Positions 28,036 to 37,207 of a stretch of 64,000 nt of DNA are shown here, one piece after another (within the stretch, counting starts at the first letter, position 1; every line of letters starts with the position of its first letter). The translations under genes and the position numbers were made by a program. Origin of the DNA: Campylobacter concisus (GTDB taxonomy: Bacteria > Campylobacterota > Campylobacteria > Campylobacterales > Campylobacteraceae); contig NZ_PIRQ01000008.1 in the NCBI RefSeq assembly GCF_003048535.1, positions 59,447-123,446 on the forward strand. The letters run 5' to 3'. The notes beneath the pieces were generated by a model that worked only from the letters and a program-made list of their open reading frames with translations, did no database searches and was not told the origin of the DNA.

Positions 28036-28431
28036 ATGGAAATCTTTAAGGCAGCAGCAAATCAGGTACTAGATACGAGCATGAGCACATCTGCTCAACG
28101 TCAAATAGATAGCAGACCTATCGAGCATTCTGATGTTAAATTAAGTGCTGATAAAAACAATGAAACAAAAGACATTAACGAGCTAGACGGACTTAGCAAC
28201 GAAGAGCTTGCCAAAAGAACAAGAGAGGTCACTGACAGACTAAACTATCAAATGCAGCAGCTCGATACTAATGTAAGGTTTGCTTACAATGAGAAGCTAA
28301 ATTTAATGGTTGTGCAAGTAAAAGATGCTAAAACTGGCGAAGAGATAACACAACTTCCAAGTAAGGAAGCTATAAGAATAAGCGAGTATTTCAAAGAAAG
28401 TATTGGAATACTTTTTGACAAGGAGAGTTAA
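28036..28431 (+). CDS. flaG: FlaG family flagellar protein
   Basis: 131 residues. The conserved part is in the C-terminal half: LNYQMQQLDTNVRFAYNE, then LMVVQVKDAKTGEEITQLPSKE, the FlaG family signature. FlaG influences filament length in Campylobacter. The N-terminal third is low-complexity and variable. It is first in flaG-fliD-fliS-fliT, two bases before fliD. Confidence 0.93.
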   Translation: MEIFKAAANQVLDTSMSTSAQRQIDSRPIEHSDVKLSADKNNETKDINELDGLSNEELAKRTREVTDRLNYQMQQLDTNVRFAYNEKLNLMVVQVKDAKTGEEITQLPSKEAIRISEYFKESIGILFDKES

Positions 28432-28433
28432 AA

Positions 28434-30194
28434 ATGGCAGTAGGTAACGTAACAAATTTAGGCATCGGCACAAAAAATAGCGGACTGAATGACGATCTTA
28501 TCAAAAAGCTAAAAGAAGCAGACGAAGCAGGACAGATCAAACCTTTAACAAAAAGGCTAGAAAGAAATGACCTAAAGCAAAAAGACCTTGCAGCGCTAAA
28601 AACTCTAGTTAGCAACGTAAACGTAAGTGGCAAAACACTTGGTGGAGAGGCACTTTATCTAAAAAGAACTACAAATAATGCTGGCAAAAGCGTAACAGCC
28701 TCAGCGGCAAATGGCGTTAGCGTACAAAATTTTAGTATCGATGTGCAAAAACTTGCTCAAAAAGATACATTTCAAAGCTCAAATTTCAAAAACGCTTCAA
28801 ACTTAGTAGGTGCAACAAATAACGGCTCTTTTGACGTTGAGATCGATGGACAAAAATTTTCTATTAGCGTAACTAGATCAACCACATATCAAGATATTGT
28901 AGACAAGATAAATGATATTAGTCGTGGTAAATTGCAAGCTAGAATTTTAAATGTTGGCGGAGATAAGCCAAATCAAATCATGCTTCAATCAGGCAACACT
29001 GGTGCAACACAGACTATTAAATTTTCAAATGATACGGCTGGCGTTTTAGATAAGCTTGGCTGGGATAGTACGCAGTTTCAAGATAAAGATGCAAATGGCA
29101 CTCTGCTAACAAATCCTGATGGCACACCAAAGATGACATCAAATTTTGAAAAGAATAGAATTTTAAAGGCACAAGATGCGGAATTTACATATAACGGAGT
29201 AAATGTAAAAAGAAGCAAAAATACCTTCAACGACTTAAGGCCGGGAATTTCTATTACATTAAATGAAACCGGCAAAACAAACGTAAGCGTCTCTCAGGAT
29301 ACAAAAGAGGTAATAAAAGCGGTTGAAGAATTTATCAAAGACTACAACCTAATGACTATGAACCTTGGTATAGCCACAAAATATGACGAGGAAAAGGGAG
29401 CTGGCACTTTCCAAGGCGTTAGCGAAATTTCAAGCTTAAGATCAAACATTGGTCGTCTTGTAAATGGACAAGATAGCGAAGGCAAAGCATTAAGCAAATA
29501 TGGCATAGTGCCTGATAAAGACGGACAACTTCAGCTTGATCTAAATAAACTAAATGCAGCTCTTAGCAAAGATCCTGAAGAGATTCAGAAATTTTTCATG
29601 GGATCAAATAAGATCGAGCCGATAAGTTATATGGGAGCATCGACTGTTAGCGCTGGAGCACTGGACATAAAAGCTGGTGATCTTACGATAAACGGTAAGT
29701 CAGTTACATTCTCAACTACTGCCACAGCCACAGCCGAAGAGAATGCGCTAAAGCTTCAACAAGCCATAAATGACGCTGGTATAACTGGAGTTACAGCTAG
29801 TCTTGATAAGAGTGGCAAAAGAATCGTCTTAAAAAGAAGCGATGGTGAAAATATCGAGGTAAAAGGCAAAAATTCAGCCTTAACAGCTCTAGGTATGAAT
29901 GAAGCTACTATAAATCCAGTAACCAAAAAGACAGATGGGCTATTTACAAAGCTAGCTAAAATGCTTGATGGTGTCGTTGGTAAAAGTGGTACGATGGTTG
30001 CTATGCAAAATCAGTTAAAAGATGAAAATGAGTCGATCACTAAAAACAAAGAGAGCACACAAAAGCTTTTAGATGAGAAATACACAACAATGCAAGAGCG
30101 TTTTATCAAGTATAACGCTATCATCGCGAGTTTAGAAAATCAGTTCTCAACACTAAAATCAATGATCGATGCAGAGATAAATAGCAGAAAATAA
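28434..30194 (+). CDS. fliD: Flagellar filament cap protein (hook-associated protein 2)
   Basis: 586 residues. The N-terminal FliD region NLGIGTKNSGLNDDLIKKL with later LKTLVSNV and the C-terminal coiled part (LDEKYTTMQERFIKYNAI, ASLENQFSTLKSMIDAEIN) pair to hold the cap on the filament tip. The central portion includes the flagellin-hook-IN-like repeat around SAGALDIKAGDLTINGKSV. FliD folds incoming flagellin and is an adhesin in Campylobacter. The RBS is AGGAGAG. Confidence 0.96.
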   Translation: MAVGNVTNLGIGTKNSGLNDDLIKKLKEADEAGQIKPLTKRLERNDLKQKDLAALKTLVSNVNVSGKTLGGEALYLKRTTNNAGKSVTASAANGVSVQNFSIDVQKLAQKDTFQSSNFKNASNLVGATNNGSFDVEIDGQKFSISVTRSTTYQDIVDKINDISRGKLQARILNVGGDKPNQIMLQSGNTGATQTIKFSNDTAGVLDKLGWDSTQFQDKDANGTLLTNPDGTPKMTSNFEKNRILKAQDAEFTYNGVNVKRSKNTFNDLRPGISITLNETGKTNVSVSQDTKEVIKAVEEFIKDYNLMTMNLGIATKYDEEKGAGTFQGVSEISSLRSNIGRLVNGQDSEGKALSKYGIVPDKDGQLQLDLNKLNAALSKDPEEIQKFFMGSNKIEPISYMGASTVSAGALDIKAGDLTINGKSVTFSTTATATAEENALKLQQAINDAGITGVTASLDKSGKRIVLKRSDGENIEVKGKNSALTALGMNEATINPVTKKTDGLFTKLAKMLDGVVGKSGTMVAMQNQLKDENESITKNKESTQKLLDEKYTTMQERFIKYNAIIASLENQFSTLKSMIDAEINSRK

Positions 30195-30203
30195 GAGAGA
30201 AAG

Positions 30204-30575
30204 ATGAATCAAAGTGCATATAGTGCATACGCACAGTCTAGTTTTGGGGGCATTGAGTCCCCAACTAAATTAATAGAAATGCTTTATGACGGAATTTTAA
30301 AATTTATATTTCGTACCAAAAAGGCTATAGAAGCTGGAGATATAGAAAAAAAAGTTTATTATATAAATAGGACAAACGCTATTTTTGTTGAGCTTTTAAA
30401 TTCACTTGATTATTCTCAAGGCGACGTAGCCCACTATCTTAGCGGCCTTTATACAAGACAGATGCAGCTTCTTGCTATGGCAAATATACAAAACGATATC
30501 GCAGCTTTAAATGAAGTAACAAATGTTGTAAAGCAACTATCTGAAGCATGGAGAGAGGTAACTTCAGGTGAATAG
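30204..30575 (+). CDS. fliS: Flagellin export chaperone FliS
   Basis: 123 residues, all helical. It starts MNQSAYSAYAQSSFGGIESPTKLIEMLYDG, here read as SAYSAYAQSSF plus SPTKLIEMLYDGIL, the characteristic FliS start. It binds the C-terminus of flagellin in the cytoplasm and keeps it unfolded for secretion. It is nine bases after fliD and overlaps the next gene by eight bases. Confidence 0.95.
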   Translation: MNQSAYSAYAQSSFGGIESPTKLIEMLYDGILKFIFRTKKAIEAGDIEKKVYYINRTNAIFVELLNSLDYSQGDVAHYLSGLYTRQMQLLAMANIQNDIAALNEVTNVVKQLSEAWREVTSGE

Positions 30576-30795
30576 TTGGATCAATGAATTTAAATTAGCA
30601 TTGATAAACGAAGATACAGGCAAGATAGCTGCTTTATCAGAAAATTTTAGTGAGGATATGTTTACAAGCCTAGCTCTAGCGCAAGAAGCACAAGCACTTA
30701 TTGGCGGTGCAATAGAGCTTTTAAAAAACAAGTCTTCGCACATCCAAAATGAGCTTATAAAACTACAAAAAGCTCAAAAATACGTAACAAACTAA
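30568..30795 (+). CDS. Small FliT-like protein downstream of fliS
   Basis: 75 residues, entirely helical, overlapping fliS by eight bases. Position matches FliT in other flagellar operons, where FliT is the FliD chaperone, but no residue pattern convinces me. Overlap and good coding sequence argue that it is a real gene. It ends 20 bases from the convergent rnpB 3' end. Confidence 0.65.
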   Translation: MNSWINEFKLALINEDTGKIAALSENFSEDMFTSLALAQEAQALIGGAIELLKNKSSHIQNELIKLQKAQKYVTN

Positions 30796-30813
30796 TCAAT
30801 TTTTATAAATTTA

Positions 30814-31135
30814 AAGGCACGGCGTTAAGCCGAGTTCTGTCTTGAGCGATCATTTATCTACGCTTGCTTTTACAAACAAGCTCTAGCGAAGGGTTTTAAT
30901 ATAAGACCAAAACCATCCCTTCTTGCTGCAGGTTGGGTTTATATGGCCACGCAAGTTACCAAGCGTGCCGGTGGGCTCTTACTCCGCCGTTTCACCTTTA
31001 CCGCCGAAGCGGAAGTCTACTTTCTGTTACACTATCCCTTAGGTTTCCCTAGCCATCCGTTAGATGGAACCTTGTCTTATTGCAGCTCGGACTTTCCTCT
31101 TTTGTAAAAACAAAAGCGATCGCTTACCGTGCCAG
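30814..31135 (-). ncRNA. rnpB: RNase P RNA (class A)
   Basis: On the minus strand, GGCACGG at 31133-31127 pairs with CCGTGCC at 30822-30816 as the closing P1 helix. Inside lie GAGGAAAGTCCGAGC near the 5' end, GGAAACCTAAGGG-like and GCTTCGGC loops in the middle and ACAGAACTCGG before the 3' end. These are the conserved core elements of bacterial RNase P RNA, which trims tRNA 5' ends. About 320 nucleotides. No tRNA is next to it. The end points are estimated from P1 and from the promoter and could be off by a few bases. Confidence 0.94.
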
Positions 31136-31141
31136 AGCGAA

Positions 31142-31147
31142 ATTATA
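31142..31147 (-). promoter_or_regulatory. -10 box of rnpB
   Basis: TATAAT on the minus strand, seven bases before the inferred RNA start at about 31135. The upstream sequence is AT-rich with TTTAAG-like tracts and no clear -35, as usual in Campylobacter housekeeping promoters. Confidence 0.75.
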
Positions 31148-31262
31148 GCGGCTTTGGCTTAAATTTCTAGCTTTTAAAACTTTAAACTTTATGTTTTTTA
31201 TTTAAAAATAAATAGAGCACTTTGAGTAAATATTTAGCGCAAAGAACGTATAAAATTTTATC

Positions 31263-31880
31263 TCAAAGCGCGATAAATTCAGCATTATTTATAGGTCGTA
31301 AATCGTACAAGTTCCCAAATTTCTCCATTATCTCGTGCGTGGCCTGCGTAAAAGGCTCGCAGCCAAAGTGCGGCACGACGCAAAAATCAACCAAATTTAA
31401 CCCCGTAAAATCGCTCGTTTTTACGCTATTTTCATCCATTAGCGTAGCATATTTCGTATCCGGAGCCGCCGCGATCGCTCCCGCCGACTCACCGACGTAA
31501 ATTTTGCCCGCTTTGACTGCATTTTTTATAGCTTGCCAGACGCGCGATTTTCGCAGCTCGTTAAGCAGATAAAATGTATTTCCGCCGCTTATATAAATGA
31601 TGTCGCACTGACTAATGGCAGATAAAATTTCATCGTTGCAAAATAGCTCATCTTTCTCAGATACTGGCACAGCTAAACTCTGGGCGCAAGAGACGTCAAG
31701 GTGTCTTAGCTTCGAACCAAAATTTTCTAAAATTTCCACCGCTTCATCTACATAAAAATTTACCTCTTCAAATTTTGCTGCCGTATCAATAAAAACAACG
31801 TGCTTGCCTTGAAAATCTATCACTTCATTAATTTTGCTCGCAACCTCCGCAAAATAAGAGCAAAGAAAAATATTTGCCAT
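31263..31880 (-). CDS. Peptidase E-like (family S51) serine peptidase
   Basis: 205 residues from the ATG at 31880, which follows AAGGATT; an ATG at 31925 has no such site. YISGGNTFYLLNELRKS is the family's nucleotide-elbow-like loop, and VGESAGAIAAAPD holds the catalytic Ser in GxSAG. The fold is that of class I glutamine amidotransferases. Peptidase E removes N-terminal Asp from dipeptides. The gene is distinctly GC-richer than most neighbours, with CGC/GCC/CCG codons, suggesting a different recent history. Confidence 0.85.
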   Translation of the reverse strand: MANIFLCSYFAEVASKINEVIDFQGKHVVFIDTAAKFEEVNFYVDEAVEILENFGSKLRHLDVSCAQSLAVPVSEKDELFCNDEILSAISQCDIIYISGGNTFYLLNELRKSRVWQAIKNAVKAGKIYVGESAGAIAAAPDTKYATLMDENSVKTSDFTGLNLVDFCVVPHFGCEPFTQATHEIMEKFGNLYDLRPINNAEFIAL

Positions 31881-32337
31881 TTTTAATCCTTTTAAAATAT
31901 AAATTTGCAAACCCATTATATCCAAACGAGCTTAGAAACACTTGTGTTTCGCGTCGCCAGCGCATCTTGCTTTACGGGTAAAATTTAGCGATTTTAGGAT
32001 AAGGATCTTGGCGCAAAAATTTGATAAATTTAGCCACAAATTTAAATTTAAAACAATAAAGTAAAGTATTTTTGTACCGCTTGGCTCACAGCTTTTAAAG
32101 AGCGTCAGGCGAGGTGAATTTTGATTTGTGAAATTTAAACTTAAAAGTTAAGGCGAAGTTTTGCGAGATGGTTTTAAGTGTTTTCTGTGTCACTATGCTC
32201 GTAGCTAAACAAAAGAAATAAATTTCGTCCCAAGATAAGGTATACAGCCTATCGCGGAGCAAAATTTATACTCTGCTTACACTTGCGAGCATAGATGCAA
32301 AAATCATTTAAAAGCGCTCGCAAGACGAGTCGCCGCC
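31881..32337. other. 457-bp intergenic region without a recognised gene
   Basis: No reading frame of note, tRNA or known RNA family is seen. It holds a 9-bp perfect inverted repeat, CTTGCGAGC at 32282-32290 and GCTCGCAAG at 32316-32324, beginning 14 bases after the truD stop on the minus strand. That hairpin might end truD transcription, but no U run follows. The composition is mixed, with GC-rich patches next to AT-rich ones, consistent with a decayed gene or a recombination boundary. Confidence 0.5.
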
Positions 32338-33462
32338 CTACTCAAAGATATTTTTATGCAAGATTTCTTCTAGCACAACAGTCGCGTAGCTACCTTTTTG
32401 CAGTGTGAAATTTATCGTAAAGTGCGCCTTTTCCTCGTTGTATTTATAGCCCGCATCCTCCAAATAACACCACGCAAAGCGCCTAGAACCCGTCATTTTA
32501 GCTTTGTATTCATTTGCTTGCGCGAAAATTTGATCCTCGACCATTCTCGCCGAGCCCTGCGCCTCATACGCCTTCGCACCCGCTATCAGCCCGCAGCTAG
32601 TGATATCTCTATCGTCAAAGCGCGCGCCCTCCGCGTCCAAATCCTCGCACAAAAAACATTTGCCGTGAGGGTAGTGGCCCAAAACTTCGCCCTCTATCAG
32701 TTTAAAAAATCTCTTTTGCGATTTTAAATTTTTCAAAATCGCGTTATCAAGATACGGGTAAATTTGAGCTAGCTCTCCTAGGCTAAAATCCTGTGCAAAC
32801 CTCGAAATCTCCACGCGTTTGCTAAGCCAACGGTTAAAAAGATCGCTCTGATATGCCGAGATCAAAAAGTCATTTAGCTTTACATTTTTACTCTTTTTGC
32901 CGTTTATCGTCCCGTCTTTAAGTAGCTCAAGCCCAGTTTCGGCATTGTCGCCAAATTTACCAAAACGCTGATAGCCAAAATAGTTTGCATAGCCCATTTT
33001 ATTGATACTAACAAATGCTTGCTCTAGCTTTTTGGCATTACTTGGTAGCACCTTTTTTAAGCGGATAAAAAAGCTATTTCCCTTTAGATGTCCGATGCGA
33101 AGCTTATTTTTATGCACATTTAGGCTTAAAATTTTCATCTTTTCGTGGCTAAAGTTTGCAAGTACGCTCTCAAATTTACGCGGCATCGAGATAAACTGCG
33201 TCGTCATGCCCTGTTTGTCTTTTAGTCCCGCATAGCCAAAGTCGCGCATTTTAGCTCCTGTAACCTCGCTTAAGACATGCAAAGCCTCCTGCGTCGTCAT
33301 ATCTTTTTTAGAAATTTCAACGATCAAGTGCTCGCCATCCCCGCTAAACTCGTAAAGTGGTATCTCACGCACGACAAAATCATCTGAATTTTTAGAAAAA
33401 TAGGCCTCAATAGGTGCATGAGTGAGTGCGTAAAGAGGCTTAAAAGTGGTGGTTTCTTGCAT
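32338..33462 (-). CDS. truD: tRNA pseudouridine synthase D
   Basis: 374 residues. The catalytic motif region is [17 protein letters not shown] with the active-site Asp in LKDK, preceded by [11 protein letters not shown] and followed by [13 protein letters not shown] and NYFGYQRFG, all TruD features. It makes pseudouridine 13 in tRNA(Glu). The 3' half of the gene, 32338 to roughly 33000, is clearly GC-richer than the 5' half. It starts inside the end of thiL with a 23-base overlap. Confidence 0.95.
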   Translation of the reverse strand: MQETTTFKPLYALTHAPIEAYFSKNSDDFVVREIPLYEFSGDGEHLIVEISKKDMTTQEALHVLSEVTGAKMRDFGYAGLKDKQGMTTQFISMPRKFESVLANFSHEKMKILSLNVHKNKLRIGHLKGNSFFIRLKKVLPSNAKKLEQAFVSINKMGYANYFGYQRFGKFGDNAETGLELLKDGTINGKKSKNVKLNDFLISAYQSDLFNRWLSKRVEISRFAQDFSLGELAQIYPYLDNAILKNLKSQKRFFKLIEGEVLGHYPHGKCFLCEDLDAEGARFDDRDITSCGLIAGAKAYEAQGSARMVEDQIFAQANEYKAKMTGSRRFAWCYLEDAGYKYNEEKAHFTINFTLQKGSYATVVLEEILHKNIFE

Positions 33463-34261
33463 TTTGTTTTAACCTTTTATTTGAAATTTTTGCAAAGATA
33501 TTAATCTTTGTCCGTATTTTTGCGGCGATCCTTTTGATGGCATTTAAATTTTTAGGACTAAAAGTAAATAAAATTTCATACTCTTCACCGCTACTAAGCT
33601 CAAATTTACTTAGTTTTTTTGTAAATTTAGCACCCTTTTTGCTAGTCTTTAAAAGCTTAGCAAGATCGGCATTTAGCCCATCTGAGATATCCATAGCGGA
33701 GTTTATAAGATGAGCTGCTTTGTAGAAAAATTTATCTCTTAAAATAGGCTTTTTAAATCGTGAGTTTTTTGAAATTTGAGCTAGCCTTAGAAGCGAATTT
33801 AGCCCCTTTTTGCTACCTCCAAGCTCGCCAGTAAAAGCCACTAGATCGCCAAATCTCGCATTTTTTCTAAGCACAGCTTTGCCATTTAGCTCGCCAATTA
33901 CACTAACGCTTATATTTAAAATTTTGCTACTTATCGTGTCACCACCGATTATCTTTACGCCAAACTCCTCGCAAGCTCTGTTTATGCCGCCACTTAGCTC
34001 TTTGATTTGCTGCGGCGAGAAATTCTTTGGCAAGCTAAGTCCAAGAAGCGCAAATTTTGGCCTAGCATTCATCACGATCGTATCTGAAAAATTTACGATC
34101 ATCGCCTTGTAGCCGATCTCTTCAAGGCTTAGCCAGCCATGCTTAAAGTGCGAATTTTCAGCAAAAATATCCTTGCTAAAGACCTGCTTGCCAAGCACAG
34201 CCGCATCATCGCCAATATAAGCGTTACCAAAGCATTCAATCGTGAAATTTTCTTTATCCAT
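33440..34261 (-). CDS. thiL: Thiamine-monophosphate kinase
   Basis: 273 residues. Motifs include GDDAAVLG at 17-24, [27 protein letters not shown] and the [12 protein letters not shown] magnesium/ATP region. It makes thiamine diphosphate, the cofactor needed by IlvB elsewhere in this window. Somewhat shorter than E. coli ThiL, as typical for this group. It is upstream of truD and divergent from the gene at 34323. Confidence 0.9.
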   Translation of the reverse strand: MDKENFTIECFGNAYIGDDAAVLGKQVFSKDIFAENSHFKHGWLSLEEIGYKAMIVNFSDTIVMNARPKFALLGLSLPKNFSPQQIKELSGGINRACEEFGVKIIGGDTISSKILNISVSVIGELNGKAVLRKNARFGDLVAFTGELGGSKKGLNSLLRLAQISKNSRFKKPILRDKFFYKAAHLINSAMDISDGLNADLAKLLKTSKKGAKFTKKLSKFELSSGEEYEILFTFSPKNLNAIKRIAAKIRTKINIFAKISNKRLKQNARNHHF

Positions 34262-34322
34262 CTGGCCATTATAATGAAACTCCTTTTAATTTTAGGATAA
34301 AATAAGCCAAAAAAGGAGCCAA

Positions 34323-35336
34323 ATGCAAAAAATAGAAATTTTTAGATTTAATGCAAAAAAGGATATTTTGTCGTATTTTAAACCATATTTTTTAGAAATT
34401 TTAAGTTACGCAAACCTTGACGAGCTATTTTTGCATATTAAAAAGATTGATCCGTATTTTCAGCCAACAACCGGCTTTGTGAAAGTAAATGATGTCGTAG
34501 TGAGCACTGCTGAACCATTAGTAAATTTATATGAGAAATTTACAGGCGAACTTGTGATTTCGCCACTTGATGAAAAAAGAGCGGTTTTAGATCTTGAGAT
34601 AAATAATGACGATTTTTGGGAGAAATTTAAGCCATTTGATAAATTTTGTGATCGAGCAGACAAAGAATTTTATGCGAGCTTAAAGTCATATTTTTATGCT
34701 GATTTTGTGAGAGAATACGAGCCAAATTTTATAGGTGCAGCGGCCATCATACTAGCTCATCATCTTTATAAAAAAGAAAAAAATGATGAGATCATGAGGT
34801 TTATCAACAATAAAAATGGTATTTTGATAGCTTGTAAGATTGATGATTTTATCTTTAGTGGAAGCGAAATTTATACCGAAGCGATTAGGTTTTTTAAAGA
34901 AATTTTAGGGATAAAAGAGGATGAAACCTCAAAAAATGAGCTTGAAAAGATAAAGAGCTTGGATAAATTTAAAGAGTTTAAAATAGCCGTAAGCGATAAA
35001 ATCCCTGCAAATTTAGATAAATTTAGAGCAAATTTTATAAATCTAAACATAAAATTTCCTTGTGGATTTGAGCTTTTAAAAGTCAACGAAAAGCTTGCAT
35101 TTGCACTTGTAAGCAAGACCATTTTTAATGCGTTTGATAGCGGGGCTGATTTTTTACTAGCTAGCAATGAGGCTGAGTTTTATATGTTTGACACGCTTTC
35201 AAAAAAGCTTGAAAAATTTGCAAACAGAAGTTTGCAGGATTTTTATATTTTAAGAGTTAGCGAACTGATCGAGCTTGAAAATGGCAAAATTCCAGCAAGC
35301 CTAAAAGAGCATACGCTAAAAGCAAATCTAGTCTAA
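34323..35336 (+). CDS. Conserved epsilonproteobacterial protein, DUF5644-like
   Basis: 337 residues. The N-terminal 100 residues (FRFNAKKDILSYFKPYFLE, LDELFLHIKKIDPYF, LVISPLDEKRAVLDLEIN) recall a ferredoxin-like domain of iron-sulfur subunits, but without a cysteine cluster, and match what I remember as DUF5644. The C-terminal third (DSGADFLLASNEAEFYMFD) resembles the tail of heterodisulfide-reductase B-like proteins. No catalytic role is known. It has its own promoter region in the 61-bp gap from thiL and is AT-rich in codon use. Confidence 0.6.
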   Translation: MQKIEIFRFNAKKDILSYFKPYFLEILSYANLDELFLHIKKIDPYFQPTTGFVKVNDVVVSTAEPLVNLYEKFTGELVISPLDEKRAVLDLEINNDDFWEKFKPFDKFCDRADKEFYASLKSYFYADFVREYEPNFIGAAAIILAHHLYKKEKNDEIMRFINNKNGILIACKIDDFIFSGSEIYTEAIRFFKEILGIKEDETSKNELEKIKSLDKFKEFKIAVSDKIPANLDKFRANFINLNIKFPCGFELLKVNEKLAFALVSKTIFNAFDSGADFLLASNEAEFYMFDTLSKKLEKFANRSLQDFYILRVSELIELENGKIPASLKEHTLKANLV

Positions 35337-35345
35337 CCTAAAAAT

Positions 35346-35786
35346 TTATTTTTGCAAAGTTGCATTTTGCTCACTTAAGGCTTCTTCTTTTTCGTCTTCT
35401 TGTCTTATCTCATCGTACCTTGCTTTGGCGTTTTCATAAACACCAACTGGTAGGCTTATGTTTAAATCGTCCCTTAAGCTCATCACATCATCACAAGCAT
35501 TTTGGTAGCCAAGGTCGCAACTTTTCATATAATAACTCACGCCAAGCTCGATATTTGAGTGTTTTTTTAGATCACTATCCATTTGCTCATTTATCTCTTC
35601 ATTTACAAACATATCACCCAAAGCCTCGCACGAAAGCACATCTTTTTGCTCACAGCCATCATAGAAAATTTCATACGCAGTTGCGTAATCTCCGGCATTT
35701 AGCGCCTCAATGCCTCTGTCATAATCATCAATATCAAAGCCAAATGCTAAATTTAAAGCTAGGATTAAAAAAACTATCTTTTTCAT
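35346..35786 (-). CDS. Exported Sel1-like repeat protein with paired cysteines
   Basis: 146 residues with a signal peptide (MKKIVFLILALNLAFG). Two repeats carry cysteine pairs, GCEQKDVLSCEALG and SCDLGYQNACDD, each pair spaced as in the Hcp family of Helicobacter, where disulfides lock Sel1-type helices. The protein should be periplasmic or secreted. Function is unknown; such proteins often bind other proteins. Its first base overlaps the murF stop by four bases. Confidence 0.75.
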   Translation of the reverse strand: MKKIVFLILALNLAFGFDIDDYDRGIEALNAGDYATAYEIFYDGCEQKDVLSCEALGDMFVNEEINEQMDSDLKKHSNIELGVSYYMKSCDLGYQNACDDVMSLRDDLNISLPVGVYENAKARYDEIRQEDEKEEALSEQNATLQK

Positions 35787-37207
35787 ATAAAGCTCGGTGC
35801 GTCGTTTGAAAATAGTATGAGATCGCCGGCACGCGTATTTTGAGCTAGAATTTCTTGCATTTTATTTTTATCCTTTAAGATGATGATCTTTGGCTTTACG
35901 ATGTACTTTAGTAAAACTTCGGCGTTTAGCGAGCTTGTGATGATAACAAGGTCAAAAATTTCATTTATCACCTTGGCTAAATTTGCATTTTGCTCTGCAT
36001 CGCTCTCGACGATACCAGGTGTTAGCAGCACTTTTCTGCCAGCGTAGGTGCTTACAAGCTCGTAGCTTGCACTCATGCCTGAGAAATTTCCATTAAAGCT
36101 ATCATCAATTATCAGCTTGCCACCAGCCTCGATCTTGCTTAGGCGGTGCTCTACGTTTTTCATCTTAGATAGCGCTCTATCTACCGCCTCATCGCCCATT
36201 TTTAGGTATTTTGCCACCTTGATGCAAACGGCTAAATTTGTAGCGTTAAATTTGCCAAGTAGCGGCGAGGCGTAACTCTTGTCACCAAGCGTAAACGAAA
36301 TTCCATCTAAATTTGCATTTATATCTTTTAGACTTTCATCATAAATTTCTATATTTTGGCTTGGCTCTTTTTTTGTCGAACTATGTAAAAATGCCATCTG
36401 CAAACGAGTGCTTTGAAGTGCTTCAAGCTTGGTAGAGCGGATATTATCAAGCGTTTTAAAATACTCAATGTGTTGCGCGCCGATCTCACCTACGATGACG
36501 ATTTGCGGGTTTAGAATTTTTGTGATTTCTAAAATGTCGCCCTTTAGCCTAGCACCTGCCTCAGCGATGTAAATTTGCGTTTGCTCGCTTAAGTTTTCAT
36601 TGATATCTTTGATGATGCCAGCCATTGTATTTACGCTGCGAGGCGTCTTGTAGCAGACGAAGCTATCTTTTAAAATTTCAAAGAGGAAATTTTTGATGCT
36701 AGTTTTGCCGTAGCTTGCGGTGATTAGGATTATCTTTAGCTCTTTGTTTGCGCCGAGTTTTTTAAGCGCCTTGTTTTTAAATCCTTGAAATTTTATCTTT
36801 TCTAAAATTTCACTAAAAAATAGGCTCACAACCAAGACAAAAAGTGGCATCGGAGCCAAAAACGCCTTGTGGATGATAAAATTTAAAGCGTAGTTTAAGA
36901 TGATAGCGCAAGCAAGGATCACAAAAAAGTGCTTGATCCTGGCGGTAAAGACTAGCTTTTTATCAAGTTTTTTGTGCCAAAGATAAAGAGCTGGCAAAAG
37001 AGCAAAGTAAAAATAGATAAAAAACCACTTGCCAGTCGTGTAAAAAAGCACCAACGGCACAATAAAGAAAAAGACGTGCCAAGCGGGCTTTGTGAAGTGA
37101 AAGAGTACGCGCTCAGGCCTATATGAAAACCACTGAAAGCAAGTGATCACATAAAAAGCAAGCGCAAAGATAAATAAAACTGTGCTTATGTTTAAAAATA
37201 TACTCAT
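35783..37207 (-). CDS. murF: UDP-MurNAc-tripeptide D-alanyl-D-alanine ligase with N-terminal membrane domain
   Basis: 474 residues. The first 125 or so contain about four hydrophobic helices, then a Mur ligase body with ATP loop ITASYGKTSIK near 160-170, NTMAGI, the Mur-ligase EAGAR and DDSFNGNF, and the third-domain sequence LTPGIVES. It adds D-Ala-D-Ala to the peptidoglycan precursor. The membrane-anchored form is known in Campylobacter but not in E. coli. It is co-transcribed with ddl, which makes its D-Ala-D-Ala substrate. Confidence 0.9.
   Translation of the reverse strand: MSIFLNISTVLFIFALAFYVITCFQWFSYRPERVLFHFTKPAWHVFFFIVPLVLFYTTGKWFFIYFYFALLPALYLWHKKLDKKLVFTARIKHFFVILACAIILNYALNFIIHKAFLAPMPLFVLVVSLFFSEILEKIKFQGFKNKALKKLGANKELKIILITASYGKTSIKNFLFEILKDSFVCYKTPRSVNTMAGIIKDINENLSEQTQIYIAEAGARLKGDILEITKILNPQIVIVGEIGAQHIEYFKTLDNIRSTKLEALQSTRLQMAFLHSSTKKEPSQNIEIYDESLKDINANLDGISFTLGDKSYASPLLGKFNATNLAVCIKVAKYLKMGDEAVDRALSKMKNVEHRLSKIEAGGKLIIDDSFNGNFSGMSASYELVSTYAGRKVLLTPGIVESDAEQNANLAKVINEIFDLVIITSSLNAEVLLKYIVKPKIIILKDKNKMQEILAQNTRAGDLILFSNDAPSFI

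Noticed and set aside
31135..31262. A second structural RNA between rnpB and the peptidase gene
   Set aside because: Only the rnpB promoter and AT-rich sequence are visible.
31881..32337. A tRNA or known small RNA in the large gap
   Set aside because: No cloverleaf, CCA end or recognised RNA core could be found by eye.
35360..35809. 149-codon open frame opposite the Sel1-like gene
   Set aside because: His/Leu/Arg-rich shadow of the real gene, which has a signal peptide and paired cysteine repeats.
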